From NCBI GenBank assembly GCA_900544255.1, contig UQUM01000004.1, positions 40,144 to 104,143 on the forward strand: a stretch of 64,000 nt of DNA. The letters are read 5' to 3'. Positions 25,830 through 34,064 of the stretch are shown here, in pieces. A program made the translations under genes and the position numbers. Origin of the DNA: an uncultured Sutterella sp. (GTDB taxonomy: Bacteria > Pseudomonadota > Gammaproteobacteria > Burkholderiales > Burkholderiaceae_F). Within the stretch, counting starts at the first letter, position 1, and every line of letters starts with the position of its first letter. A model generated the notes under the pieces. It ran no database searches. It was not told the origin of the DNA and saw only the letters and a program-made list of their open reading frames with translations.

Positions 25830-25873
25830 GGATTTCCGGGGCCTCGGCGCACTACACTGAGGCCGGGAAATCC
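25830..25873 (-). other. Long RNA hairpin in the rpsD-rpoA gap
   Basis: Exact arms GGATTTCC and GGAAATCC enclose a further GGCCTC/GAGGCC pairing, about 15 bp in all. No T-run follows. It lies 20 nt past the rpsD stop and about 155 nt before rpoA. It may be an RNase III processing site or block 3' decay; no matching known element was recognised. Confidence 0.6.
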
Positions 25874-25893
25874 TGCACAACTCAATAACCAGA

Positions 25894-26520
25894 TTAACGC
25901 GAGTAAAGTTCGACGACCAACGCTTCGTTGATGTCGTGAGCAATTTCTTCGCGAGCAGGCAGGCTCTTGAACGTGCCTTCCATCTTCGTGGCGTCCACGC
26001 TCACCCAAGCGGGGAAACCATTCTGACCGGCAAGCGCGAGAGCCTCAACGATGCGAACCTGCTTCTTGGCGCCTTCGCGCACAGAGATGACGTCGCCCGC
26101 TTTCACACAGTAAGAAGGAATGTTCACCTTCTTGCCGTTCACGAGAATCGCGCAGTGGCTCACGAGCTGACGCGCTTCGGCGCGCGTAGAGCCGAAGCCC
26201 ATACGGTAAACCACATTGTCAAGACGGCTTTCGAGGAGGGAAAGCAGCGTTTCGCCGGTGTTGCCCTTACCGCGGGCGGCTTCGGCGTAGTAACGGCGGA
26301 ACTGACGTTCGAGAACGCCGTAGGTGCGCTTCACCTTCTGCTTTTCACGCAGCTGCGTGCCGTAGTCGGAGAGACGCTGACCGCTCGTCTTGCCGTGCTG
26401 ACCCGGCTTGACTTCTGCATCCTTGACCTTGGAGTCAAAGGAACGGCGAGCGCTCTTCAGATTGAGGTCGGAACCCTCGCGGCGCGAGAGCTTCAACTTA
26501 GGACCGAGATATCGTGCCAT
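25894..26520 (-). CDS. rpsD: 30S ribosomal protein S4
   Basis: 208 residues. MARYLGPKLKLSRREGSDL lacks the zinc-binding cysteines, so it is the C-minus form. The S4 RNA-binding domain lies at about 98-160 (SRLDNVVYRMGFGSTRAEAR, SHCAILVNGKKVNIPS). It is a primary 16S rRNA binder in 30S assembly. In enterobacteria S4 represses this operon through a pseudoknot near rpsM; no such pseudoknot was verified here. Confidence 0.98.
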   Translation of the reverse strand: MARYLGPKLKLSRREGSDLNLKSARRSFDSKVKDAEVKPGQHGKTSGQRLSDYGTQLREKQKVKRTYGVLERQFRRYYAEAARGKGNTGETLLSLLESRLDNVVYRMGFGSTRAEARQLVSHCAILVNGKKVNIPSYCVKAGDVISVREGAKKQVRIVEALALAGQNGFPAWVSVDATKMEGTFKSLPAREEIAHDINEALVVELYSR

Positions 26521-26619
26521 TTTTTATGTTACCTCTTCTATCCTGCGGCGTTGACCGCATTCAGTTCGCGTTCGACATAGGGATACGCGAACGCAGGATA
26601 CGAAATTCTTTAAATTGGA

Positions 26620-27018
26620 TTAAACGCGACGACGCTTGCTGGGACGAACGCCGTTGTGAGGAACGGGGGTCACGTCCTGGATGCTGGTGACGCGGATGCC
26701 GAGAGCGTTCAGAGCGCGCACGGAAGATTCACGGCCGGGGCCGGGGCCTTCAATGCGGACTTCGACGTTCTTCAGACCGAATTCGAGAGCCTTCTTGCCG
26801 GCGTGTTCGGCGGCAACCTGAGCCGCGAAGGGCGTGGACTTACGAGAGCCCTTGAAGCCCTGAGCACCGGAAGAGGACGCCGCAACGGCGTTGCCCTGAC
26901 GGTCCGTGATCGTGATGATCGTGTTGTTGAAGGAAGCATGCACGTGGGCGATGCCTTCGGTCACGACCTTCTTCACCTTCTTGCGGGCACGAGCGGCCTG
27001 CTGAGTCTTGGGAGCCAT
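26620..27018 (-). CDS. rpsK: 30S ribosomal protein S11
   Basis: 132 residues: GIAHVHASFNNTIITITDRQ near the N-terminus, SSSGAQGFKGSRKSTPFAAQ in the middle, and the terminal VTPVPHNGVRPSKRRRV. It binds 16S rRNA on the 30S platform near the E site. It lies 16 nt after rpsM and 99 nt before rpsD. Confidence 0.98.
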   Translation of the reverse strand: MAPKTQQAARARKKVKKVVTEGIAHVHASFNNTIITITDRQGNAVAASSSGAQGFKGSRKSTPFAAQVAAEHAGKKALEFGLKNVEVRIEGPGPGRESSVRALNALGIRVTSIQDVTPVPHNGVRPSKRRRV

Positions 27019-27034
27019 AACTATCCTTCAAAAA

Positions 27035-27400
27035 TTACTTCTTAAGCGTGACACCGACCTTACGCGGTCCCTTGCGGGTACGGGCGTTGGTGCGGGTACG
27101 CTGACCGCGAACGGGCAGACCGCGGCGATGACGCATGCCGCGATAGGTGCCGAGGTCGATCAGACGCTTGATGGAAAGCTGGATTTCACGGCGAAGGTCG
27201 CCTTCAACGGTGAACTTCGCAACGGCATCACGAATCTTTTCGAGTTCGGAGTCGTTGAGATCCTTGACCTTCTTGGAAAATTCGATGCCGCAGGAAGTAA
27301 GGATTTCCTGAGCACGCGTGCGGCCGATACCGTAGATCGCGGTGAGACCGATGACGGCGTGCTGATTCGGCGGAATATTAATACCGGCGATACGAGCCAT
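27035..27400 (-). CDS. rpsM: 30S ribosomal protein S13
   Basis: 121 residues: MARIAGINIPPNQHAVIGLT, the helix-hairpin-helix IYGIGRTRAQEIL, and the basic tail RTRTNARTRKGPRK that reaches the decoding centre. It contacts P-site tRNA and L5. It follows rpmJ by 16 nt. Confidence 0.98.
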   Translation of the reverse strand: MARIAGINIPPNQHAVIGLTAIYGIGRTRAQEILTSCGIEFSKKVKDLNDSELEKIRDAVAKFTVEGDLRREIQLSIKRLIDLGTYRGMRHRRGLPVRGQRTRTNARTRKGPRKVGVTLKK

Positions 27401-27416
27401 GTTGTTTTTACCTCAA

Positions 27417-27530
27417 TTAGCCTTGACGCTGCTTGTGACGCGGATCTTCGCAGATCACCCGCACAACACCCTTGCGCTTGATGATCTTGCACTTGCGGCA
27501 CATTCTTTTGACCGAAGCGTTAACCTTCAT
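27417..27530 (-). CDS. rpmJ: 50S ribosomal protein L36
   Basis: 37 residues, full length for L36: MKVNASVKRMCRKCKIIKRK, then GVVRVICEDPRHKQRQG. Cys11, Cys14, Cys27 and His32 are the zinc ligands, so this is the zinc-binding (C-plus) form. It stands as the first gene of the alpha operon. infA, often found between secY and rpmJ in Burkholderiales, is absent here. Confidence 0.97.
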   Translation of the reverse strand: MKVNASVKRMCRKCKIIKRKGVVRVICEDPRHKQRQG

Positions 27531-27614
27531 TTTCATCTCCGACCCACCGCAGTCCGTTCTGGTTAAGACGTCCGCGGGGGCATTAGTCAGTGTCCGACTG
27601 GCGGAAAGGGCATG

Positions 27615-27642
27615 ATTTTACCTTCATTTCCTGAAAAAACAA
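27615..27642 (-). promoter_or_regulatory. Candidate alpha operon promoter
   Basis: Minus-strand TTGTTT (-35), 16-nt spacer, TAAAAT (-10), about 85 nt before rpmJ and just after the terminator that follows secY. It would let the alpha operon start independently of spc. Confidence 0.45.
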
Positions 27643-27653
27643 GTCCCGCGGAC

Positions 27654-27690
27654 AAAAAAAGCCGCCGCCCGGTGTAGTGCAAGGGGCGGC
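27654..27690 (-). terminator. Intrinsic terminator between secY and rpmJ
   Basis: Minus-strand arms GCCGCCCC and GGGCGGC around an 11-nt loop, then GGC and seven T. It splits the classical spc-alpha transcript. The rest of the 336-nt gap (27531-27866) holds the candidate promoter and no gene. Confidence 0.85.
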
Positions 27691-27866
27691 AACCGCGGTC
27701 TGAGCAGTCCCGAAAGACCGTTGATCACAAATTTTATGATTCTCAGATGAGGTTGTTTTTTCGTTTTCCAATCGTTCTCTTTCGATATTCAACGTCCGAT
27801 TCCCCTATTCAGGAAACCGGACGTCAAACCCAAAAGCGACACTTTTGGTTGTGGCATAAGTCTTTA

Positions 27867-29192
27867 TCAAAGACCGCCGCCGAAGCCCTTGAAGTTTGTC
27901 TTCTTGAGCAAATTCTCATACTGGTGCGACATCATGTAGGCCTGAACCTGACTCATGAAGTCCATCGTCACAACGACCACGATCAGCAGCGAGGTGCCGC
28001 CGAAGTAGAAAGGCACGTTGAAGCGAAGGTTCAGGAATTCAGGCACGAGGCACACGAACGTAAGATACGCCGCACCGCCCAACGTCAGACGTACGAGCAC
28101 CTTGTCGATGTATCGCGCCGTCTGTTCGCCCGGACGGATACCGGGTACGAACGCACCGCTCTTTTTCAGATTCTCTGCCGTTTCCTTCGGATTGAAGACC
28201 AATGCCGTGTAGAAATAAGCAAAGAAAATGATGAGTGCCGCATAAAGAAGCGTGTAAAGGGGCTGACCGGGACTCAGGGCTGCCGCGAGGTCGCGGATCC
28301 AGCGCGTGGAGTCGCCGCTCGTGAACCACCCCGCCAACGTCGCCGGGAAAAGAATCAGCGAGGAAGCGAAGATCGGGGGAATCACACCGGACATGTTCAT
28401 CTTCAGCGGCAGGTACGAAGCCTGACCGCCGTAGATCTTATTGCCGATCTGACGCCGAGCGTAGTTCACGGTGATGCGCCGCTGGCCGCGTTCGATGAAG
28501 ACCACGAAGGCCGTCACGAGAACCACGACCGCAATCACAAAGATGGCCGACAAGGGCGAAATGGCACCGGTGCTGACGAGCTGGAAGAGTCCGCTCGCCG
28601 CATTCGGCAGCCCGGCCACGATACCGGCAAAGATGATGATCGAGATACCGTTGCCGAGACCGCGTTCCGTGATCTGCTCACCGAGCCACATCAGGAACAT
28701 CGTACCGGTAACGAGACTCACGGCACAAGTGAATCGGAACATCAGGCCGGGCATCAGAACGAGACCGGCCTGGCTTTCCAGAGCCACTGCGATGCCGATC
28801 GCCTGGAAGAACCCCAAGAGCAACGTGCCGTAGCGCGTGTACTGGGTGATCTTACGGCGACCGGATTCGCCTTCTTTACGCAACGCCTCAAGACTCGGCA
28901 GCACGTACGACAACATCTGCATGATAATCGCTGCAGAGATGTAGGGCATGATGCCGAGAGCGAACACCGAGAAGCGCGACAAAGCGCCCCCGGAGAACAT
29001 GTTGAACAGCCCGAGAATGCCGCCCTTCTGCTCATCGAAGAGCTGACGCAGCATGTCGGGATCGATACCGGGAACCGGCACGTGAGCGCCGATACGGTAA
29101 ACAATCAGAGCCAGAAGCAGGAAGATCAGACGACCCTTGAGGTCGCCGTACTTCGCGAGCCCTGTCGGTTTATTGCTGGGGCTGTTTGCCAC
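27867..29192 (-). CDS. secY: Preprotein translocase subunit SecY
   Basis: 441 residues with ten membrane segments. The plug-region segment (GIDPDMLRQLFDEQKGGILG), the FALGIMPYISAAIIMQML helix, GNGISIIIFAGIVAGLP, and the C5 loop KKSGAFVPGIRPGEQTARYI are all present. It forms the Sec channel with SecE (59248) and SecG. It follows rplO by 43 nt and is the last gene before the terminator at 27654. Confidence 0.98.
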   Translation of the reverse strand: MANSPSNKPTGLAKYGDLKGRLIFLLLALIVYRIGAHVPVPGIDPDMLRQLFDEQKGGILGLFNMFSGGALSRFSVFALGIMPYISAAIIMQMLSYVLPSLEALRKEGESGRRKITQYTRYGTLLLGFFQAIGIAVALESQAGLVLMPGLMFRFTCAVSLVTGTMFLMWLGEQITERGLGNGISIIIFAGIVAGLPNAASGLFQLVSTGAISPLSAIFVIAVVVLVTAFVVFIERGQRRITVNYARRQIGNKIYGGQASYLPLKMNMSGVIPPIFASSLILFPATLAGWFTSGDSTRWIRDLAAALSPGQPLYTLLYAALIIFFAYFYTALVFNPKETAENLKKSGAFVPGIRPGEQTARYIDKVLVRLTLGGAAYLTFVCLVPEFLNLRFNVPFYFGGTSLLIVVVVTMDFMSQVQAYMMSHQYENLLKKTNFKGFGGGL

Positions 29193-29235
29193 GTCGTTGT
29201 CCTAAAGCGTTAAAGGAGTTGGAACCGAAGCTGAA

Positions 29236-29670
29236 TTATTCAGCGACGGAGCCGCCGGCAGCTTCGATGGCCGCCTTGGCGCCCTTCGTGACCTTGAGGC
29301 CCTGCACGGTCACCTTCTTGGTGAGCTTGCCGGCCGCAATCACGCGAACCTGTTCGGTGAGCGCACCGATCAAGCCGGCCTGACGGACGGCGTCGATCGT
29401 CACGACGTCAACGGGAAGAGCTTCCAAATCCGACAAACGGATCATTTCGACAAACTTGTGGGTAAGCGAAGTGAAACCGCGCTTCGGCAGACGACGATGC
29501 AGAGGCATCTGGCCGCCTTCAAACCCGACCTTGTGGAAACCACCGGCACGGGACTTCTGACCTTTGTGGCCGCGGCCGGCGGTCTTGCCCCAGCCGGAGC
29601 CCACGCCACGACCGACGCGGTGAGCGTCCTTCTTGGCGCCCTCAGCGGGCTTCAGAGTATTCAAACGCAT
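29236..29670 (-). CDS. rplO: 50S ribosomal protein L15
   Basis: 144 residues. MRLNTLKPAEGAKKDAHRVG, then the Gly-rich GSGWGKTAGRGHKGQKSRAG loop and GFEGGQMPLHRRLPKRGF. It binds 23S rRNA late in 50S assembly. It sits 17 nt after rpmD. Confidence 0.98.
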   Translation of the reverse strand: MRLNTLKPAEGAKKDAHRVGRGVGSGWGKTAGRGHKGQKSRAGGFHKVGFEGGQMPLHRRLPKRGFTSLTHKFVEMIRLSDLEALPVDVVTIDAVRQAGLIGALTEQVRVIAAGKLTKKVTVQGLKVTKGAKAAIEAAGGSVAE

Positions 29671-29687
29671 GATTTACATTCCTTGGA

Positions 29688-29873
29688 TCATTCGGCGCGC
29701 ACGAGGAAGGCGACCTTGGTGATCATACCGCGCACGGCGGGCGTGTCTTCGAGTTCACGCGACTGGTGGAGCTTCTTCAGACCGAGGCCAGCGAGCGTCG
29801 CGCGCTGCTTGGCGTTGGTGCCGATCGGGCTCTTCACGAGCGTGACCTTCACAGTCTTCTTGGATTCTGCCAT
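29688..29873 (-). CDS. rpmD: 50S ribosomal protein L30
   Basis: 61 residues, full length: KTVKVTLVKSPIGTNAKQRA, then LGLKKLHQSRELEDTPAVRG. It is a small 50S surface protein. It lies 10 nt after rpsE. Confidence 0.97.
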   Translation of the reverse strand: MAESKKTVKVTLVKSPIGTNAKQRATLAGLGLKKLHQSRELEDTPAVRGMITKVAFLVRAE

Positions 29874-29883
29874 TTTTTACACC

Positions 29884-30402
29884 TTACGCCGTCAGTTCTT
29901 CAACGGTCTTACCGCGCTTGGCGGCGATATCAGCCGGCGAGTGCAGGTTTTCGAACGCGTTGAGAGTGGCGCGAACCATGTTGTAGGGGTTCGTGGAACC
30001 GTAGGCCTTCGCAAGCACGTTGCGGATGCCGACGGCGTCGAGCACCGCACGCATCGGGCCGCCGGCAATGACGCCGGTACCTTCGCTGGCGGGCATGAGG
30101 ATCACGGTGGAAGCACCGTGACGACCCGTCACCTGGTGGTAGATCGTACCGTTGTTGAGCGGCACCTTGATCATGGACTTGCGGGCGCGTTCCATCGCCT
30201 TCGAGACGGACGCCGGCACTTCACGGGACTTGCCCGTGCCCATGCCGATGGAGCCGTCGCCGTCACCGGCAACCGTCAGGGCCGCGAAGGCCATGATGCG
30301 GCCGCCCTTAACGACCTTGGTGACGCGGTTAACCGCAATCATCTTCTCGCGAATGCCGTCGTCGATTTCTTCAGCGGCGTTCTTCTTATCAACCTTAGCC
30401 AT
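29884..30402 (-). CDS. rpsE: 30S ribosomal protein S5
   Basis: 172 residues. A double-stranded-RNA-binding fold starts at EKMIAVNRVTKVVKGGRIMA; the second domain has GTGVIAGGPMRAVLDAVGI and AYGSTNPYNMVRATL. It shapes decoding accuracy with S4. The spectinomycin-loop region near residues 20-35 (TKVVKGGR) looks wild type. Confidence 0.98.
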   Translation of the reverse strand: MAKVDKKNAAEEIDDGIREKMIAVNRVTKVVKGGRIMAFAALTVAGDGDGSIGMGTGKSREVPASVSKAMERARKSMIKVPLNNGTIYHQVTGRHGASTVILMPASEGTGVIAGGPMRAVLDAVGIRNVLAKAYGSTNPYNMVRATLNAFENLHSPADIAAKRGKTVEELTA

Positions 30403-30417
30403 AAGCCTCGATTCCTA

Positions 30418-30780
30418 TTAGAACTTGAGGCCGGCTTCGCGCGCGGCCTCGGCCAGCGCGGCAACGCGGCCGTGGTAACGATAACCGGAACGGTCGAAAG
30501 CGCAGGATTCGATACCGGCAGCCTTCGCCTTCTCCGCCAAACGAGCACCGACGATCTTCGCAGCGGCAACGTTGCCGCCGGTCTTGCCTTCGAGCTGAGC
30601 GCGGACTTCGGCTTCCACGGTGGAAGCGGAAACGAGCACGCGGTCGCCTTCCGGAGCGATGATGCTGGCGTAGATGTGCAGGTTGGTGCGGTGCACCGTC
30701 AAACGATTGACCTTCTGCAGCTTGATGCGGGCGCGCGTAGCACCGGCGCGGCGCAGACGGTTTTCCTTCTTGTTGATCAT
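30418..30780 (-). CDS. rplR: 50S ribosomal protein L18
   Basis: 120 residues: RLRRAGATRARIKLQKVNRL, VHRTNLHIYASIIAPEG, and the terminal FDRSGYRYHGRVAALAEAAR. It binds 5S rRNA with L5 and L25. It lies 18 nt after rplF and 15 nt before rpsE. Confidence 0.98.
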   Translation of the reverse strand: MINKKENRLRRAGATRARIKLQKVNRLTVHRTNLHIYASIIAPEGDRVLVSASTVEAEVRAQLEGKTGGNVAAAKIVGARLAEKAKAAGIESCAFDRSGYRYHGRVAALAEAAREAGLKF

Positions 30781-30798
30781 AGTCTCACCTTCCCCGCG

Positions 30799-31332
30799 TT
30801 ACTTCTTCTTGGTTTCCTTGATGACGACGTGTTCGTCGGCATAGCGGATGCCCTTGCCCTTGTAGGGTTCGGGAGCACGATAACCGCGCACCACGGCAGC
30901 GGTCTGACCGACCTTCTGCTTGTCGGCGCCGGAAATCACGATTTCCGTCTGGCTGGGGGTCGCAACCTTCACGCCGGCGGGCATCTGGTGCACGACGGGG
31001 TGGGAGAAGCCGACCTGAAGATTGAGCTTGTCACCCTGAGCCTGAGCACGATAGCCCACGCCTACGAGGGTGAGCTTCTTTTCAAAGCCCACGGTGACAC
31101 CCTTCACCATGTCGTTCACGAGCGCGCGCTGCGTACCCATGTTGGCGTTGGAATCACGGTTGTCTTCGAGCTGCGTGAAATGAACCACGCCGTCCTTGAT
31201 TTCGATGCCGACGAGCGGAAGAACGTGCGTCGTCACTTCGCCCTTCGGCCCCTTGACGGTGATGTTGCCGTCAGCGATGGTGCATTCAACGCCCTTGCCG
31301 AGGTGAACGGGAAGCTTACCAATACGACTCAT
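30799..31332 (-). CDS. rplF: 50S ribosomal protein L6
   Basis: 177 residues, two repeated L6 domains. Domain 1 starts SRIGKLPVHLGKGVECTIAD; domain 2 ends with the L6 signature PEPYKGKGIRYADEHVVIKE. It sits near the GTPase-associated centre. Confidence 0.98.
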   Translation of the reverse strand: MSRIGKLPVHLGKGVECTIADGNITVKGPKGEVTTHVLPLVGIEIKDGVVHFTQLEDNRDSNANMGTQRALVNDMVKGVTVGFEKKLTLVGVGYRAQAQGDKLNLQVGFSHPVVHQMPAGVKVATPSQTEIVISGADKQKVGQTAAVVRGYRAPEPYKGKGIRYADEHVVIKETKKK

Positions 31333-31350
31333 ATTGATCTCCTTACCCTA

Positions 31351-31746
31351 TTAAGCCACGTAGCAAAGGACTTCGCCGCCGATACCTTCGGAGCGAGCCT
31401 TACGGTCCGTCATCACGCCCTTCGGGGTGGAGACAATCGCAATCCCGAGGCCGTTCATGACCTGAGGAATGGAACCGTGGTTCTTGTAAATGCGGAGTCC
31501 GGGACGGGAAACGCGTTCGATGCGTTCGATCACGGGACGGCCTTCGTAGTACTTCAAGCCGATATGCAGTTCAGACTTGCCTTCGTTGGCAACGACGGAG
31601 AAACCGTCGATGTAGCCTTCGTCCTTGAGGACGGTGGCGATCGCCACCTTGAGCTTGGAGCTCGGCATCACAACTTCAGTCTTGTCGACGATCTGCCCGT
31701 TGCGGATACGGGTCAGCATATCGGCGATCGGATCACTCATACTCAT
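31351..31746 (-). CDS. rpsH: 30S ribosomal protein S8
   Basis: 131 residues: SDPIADMLTRIRNGQIVDKT and the C-terminal S8 signature (VSTPKGVMTDRKARSEGIGG, then EVLCYVA). It binds helix 21 of 16S rRNA. In E. coli S8 represses the spc operon by binding near rplE; the corresponding RNA site was not verified here. Confidence 0.98.
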   Translation of the reverse strand: MSMSDPIADMLTRIRNGQIVDKTEVVMPSSKLKVAIATVLKDEGYIDGFSVVANEGKSELHIGLKYYEGRPVIERIERVSRPGLRIYKNHGSIPQVMNGLGIAIVSTPKGVMTDRKARSEGIGGEVLCYVA

Positions 31747-31763
31747 TTAGTAATCTCCTCGCT

Positions 31764-32069
31764 TTACCAGCTGGCCTTGACAAGGCCGGGAATGTCACCG
31801 CGCATGGCCGCGTCACGGATCATGCCGCGAGCAAGGCCAAACTTACGGAACGTGCCACGCGGACGGCCGGTCAGGCCGCAGCGGTTGCGCAGACGCACGG
31901 GGCTCGCATCACGCGGCAGGGTCTGCAGCTTGGCACGGGCCGCAAGGCGCTCTTCCATGGGGCGCGATGCGTCGTTGATAATCGCCTTCAATTCGGCGCG
32001 CTTGGCCGCGAACTTAGCGACAGTCGCTTCGCGCTTCAGTTCACGGTTGATCAAAGATAACTTTGCCAT
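31764..32069 (-). CDS. rpsN: 30S ribosomal protein S14 (zinc-free form)
   Basis: 101 residues, the long C-minus form without the Cys-x2-Cys pairs: MAKLSLINRELKREATVAKF, then LRNRCGLTGRPRGTFRKFGL. It sits in the 30S head next to S3 and S10, and lies 18 nt after rplE. Confidence 0.98.
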   Translation of the reverse strand: MAKLSLINRELKREATVAKFAAKRAELKAIINDASRPMEERLAARAKLQTLPRDASPVRLRNRCGLTGRPRGTFRKFGLARGMIRDAAMRGDIPGLVKASW

Positions 32070-32087
32070 TTTCCTAGCACCTTCGGC

Positions 32088-32627
32088 TTAATTGCGGAAC
32101 GGGAAGTGGAAGCCCGCGAGAAGCGCCTTGGCTTCTTCGTCGGTCTTGGCCGTCGTCGTAATGGAAATGTTCATACCACGGATCGTATCGATCTTGTCGT
32201 ATTCGATTTCCGGGAAAATGATCTGTTCCTTGAGGCCGATGTTGTAGTTGCCACGACCGTCGAAAGCACGACCGGACACGCCGCGGAAGTCACGAACACG
32301 CGGGAAGGCGATCGTGATCAAGCGGTCGAGGAAGTCGTACATGCGTTCGCCGCGCAGGGTCACCATGCAGCCGATGGGCATGTTTTCGCGGATCTTGAAG
32401 TTCGCGATGGCCTTACGGGTACGGGTGACCGCAGGCTTCTGGCCCGCAATCTTGGTCATGTCGGCAACGGCGTTGTCGACCATCTTCTTGTCGTTCACGG
32501 CTTCACCGACACCCATGTTGAGGGTGATCTTGGTGATGCGGGGAACCTGCATAATCGTCTTGTAGCCGAACTTCTTGGTGAGTTCCGGAACAATGACGTC
32601 GTGATACATCGTCTGGAAACGACTCAT
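32088..32627 (-). CDS. rplE: 50S ribosomal protein L5
   Basis: 179 residues: KITLNMGVGEAVNDKKMVDN, the PAVTRTRKAIANFKIREN segment, and GLKEQIIFPEIEYDKIDTIR. It binds 5S rRNA and contacts S13 across the subunit bridge. It follows rplX by 14 nt. Confidence 0.98.
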   Translation of the reverse strand: MSRFQTMYHDVIVPELTKKFGYKTIMQVPRITKITLNMGVGEAVNDKKMVDNAVADMTKIAGQKPAVTRTRKAIANFKIRENMPIGCMVTLRGERMYDFLDRLITIAFPRVRDFRGVSGRAFDGRGNYNIGLKEQIIFPEIEYDKIDTIRGMNISITTTAKTDEEAKALLAGFHFPFRN

Positions 32628-32641
32628 TTGGAACTCCTCAA

Positions 32642-32962
32642 TTAGGCCTTGGCGCCGACAACGGCACCATTGCTCTTAAAGACACGGACCTTCTTGCCGT
32701 CGACTTCCTTGAAGCCAACGCGTTCGCCCTTGCCGGTAGCCGGATTGACGAGCATGACGTTGGACTGGTCGATCGGCATGACCTTATCGACGACGCCGCC
32801 TTCGGCACCGGTCATCGGGTTCGGACGCACGTGCTTCTTAGCGACGTTCACGCCTTCAACGGTCACATGACGATCATCAACGCGGGAGAGGACAACGCCC
32901 TTCTTACCCTTGTCTTTGCCGGCGATAACGATGACTTCGTCACCTTTACGGATGCGCTGCAT
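32642..32962 (-). CDS. rplX: 50S ribosomal protein L24
   Basis: 106 residues with an N-terminal KOW motif (IRKGDEVIVIAGKDKGKKGV, about 4-23), then VEGVNVAKKHVRPNPMTGAE. It initiates 50S assembly by binding 23S rRNA domain I. It lies 13 nt after rplN. Confidence 0.98.
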   Translation of the reverse strand: MQRIRKGDEVIVIAGKDKGKKGVVLSRVDDRHVTVEGVNVAKKHVRPNPMTGAEGGVVDKVMPIDQSNVMLVNPATGKGERVGFKEVDGKKVRVFKSNGAVVGAKA

Positions 32963-32975
32963 CTTGTCGGCCTCC

Positions 32976-33344
32976 TTAAATCACTTCGGGAGCGAGAGAC
33001 ACGATCTTCATGAACTGTTCGGTACGCAATTCACGCGTAACCGGTCCGAAGATACGGGTGCCCACGGGCTCCAACTTCGAGTTGAGCAGAACAACGGCAT
33101 TGCCGTCGAAACGGACGAGGGAGCCGTCGGCACGACGCACACCCTTGACGGTACGGACCACAACGGCGTTGTAGACCTCACCTTTCTTGACGCGTCCGCG
33201 CGGAGCCGCTTCTTTGACCGTCACCTTGATGACGTCGCCGATGTTGGCATAACGGCGCTTGGAACCGCCCAACACTTTAAAACACATGACTGAACGAGCG
33301 CCGGTGTTATCGGCAACGTCCAGTCTGCTTTGCATCTGAATCAT
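32976..33344 (-). CDS. rplN: 50S ribosomal protein L14
   Basis: 122 residues starting MIQMQSRLDVADNTGARSVM. A longer in-frame start at 33494 was rejected because the extension reads through the promoter and hairpin region and is not conserved. GSKRRYANIGDVIKVTVKEA and KVKKGEV-like segments confirm L14. It is the first gene of the spc operon. Confidence 0.97.
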   Translation of the reverse strand: MIQMQSRLDVADNTGARSVMCFKVLGGSKRRYANIGDVIKVTVKEAAPRGRVKKGEVYNAVVVRTVKGVRRADGSLVRFDGNAVVLLNSKLEPVGTRIFGPVTRELRTEQFMKIVSLAPEVI

Positions 33345-33493
33345 GGCTTTTAATTTCCAACTTGTTCCGTACCGGAGTACGGATAGTATTGGTCCCGTTC
33401 GGGAGAAAGACCAACCCGCCTGTCTTCCCCAGAAACACCGCCGATACTGCGCCGACGGGGAGAAAAACAAACGGACGATCCGGAAAACTTTCA

Positions 33494-33529
33494 ACGGAAA
33501 GGCCGGTCACTGGGGCCGGCCTTTTCCGT
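33494..33529 (-). other. Hairpin in the leader of the spc operon
   Basis: Arms ACGGAAAAGGCCGG and CCGGCCTTTCCGT (one bulge) around a CCCCAGTGA loop, immediately downstream of the proposed spc start site. The T-tract is only three bases, so it may be an attenuator or a processing or stability element. Confidence 0.5.
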
Positions 33530-33538
33530 GAGCGCGCA

Positions 33539-33568
33539 AGTATAACCGAAAAATCAGTCAACTTGCAA
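33539..33568 (-). promoter_or_regulatory. spc operon promoter (before rplN)
   Basis: Minus-strand TTGCAA (-35), 18-nt spacer, TATACT (-10), in the 238-nt gap between rpsQ and rplN. This is the place of the spc promoter in E. coli. Confidence 0.65.
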
Positions 33569-33582
33569 GCCTGAGACTGCAA

Positions 33583-33861
33583 TTAGATGATCACAGCCTT
33601 TTCAACAATGCGGGTCACCTTCCAGGACTTCGTCTTGGACATCGGACGGGACTCGGCGATTTCCACCTTGTCACCCATGCCGCAGCTGTTGCTTTCGTCG
33701 TGAGCGTGGTACTTCTTGTTCTCGACGATGTACTTACCGTACAGAGGATGCTTCACGCGACGTTCGACGAGAACCGTCACGGTCTTATCCATCTTGTCGC
33801 TCGTCACCGTGCCGATGAGGGTACGGCTGAGCGCCTTGGTTTCAACGTTATTTTCGGTCAT
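33583..33861 (-). CDS. rpsQ: 30S ribosomal protein S17
   Basis: 92 residues: RTLIGTVTSDKMDKTVTVLV and the VGDKVEIAESRPMSKTKSW-type C-terminal signature. It binds 16S rRNA early in assembly. The last gene of the S10 operon, it overlaps rpmC by 4 nt. Confidence 0.98.
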   Translation of the reverse strand: MTENNVETKALSRTLIGTVTSDKMDKTVTVLVERRVKHPLYGKYIVENKKYHAHDESNSCGMGDKVEIAESRPMSKTKSWKVTRIVEKAVII

Positions 33862-34052
33862 TTCGCGGACGCCTTCTGAGAGAGAACCGTGCGGACGCGG
33901 GCGATGTCGCGGCGCGTCTGACGCAGCTGGTTCGTGTTCGTCAGTTGCTGAGTCGCCTTCTGAACGCGCAGTTTGAAGTGCGCCTGGAGAAGATCGTTCA
34001 GTTCCGTTTTGAGCGCGGCTTCATCCTTGGCGCGCAAATCTTTTGCCTTCAT
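33858..34052 (-). CDS. rpmC: 50S ribosomal protein L29
   Basis: 64 residues, a two-helix protein: MKAKDLRAKDEAALKTELND, then HFKLRVQKATQQLTNTNQLR. It lies at the tunnel exit next to L23. It overlaps rpsQ (ATGA) and follows rplP by 12 nt. Confidence 0.97.
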   Translation of the reverse strand: MKAKDLRAKDEAALKTELNDLLQAHFKLRVQKATQQLTNTNQLRQTRRDIARVRTVLSQKASAK

Positions 34053-34064
34053 GTCCGTCTCCTC

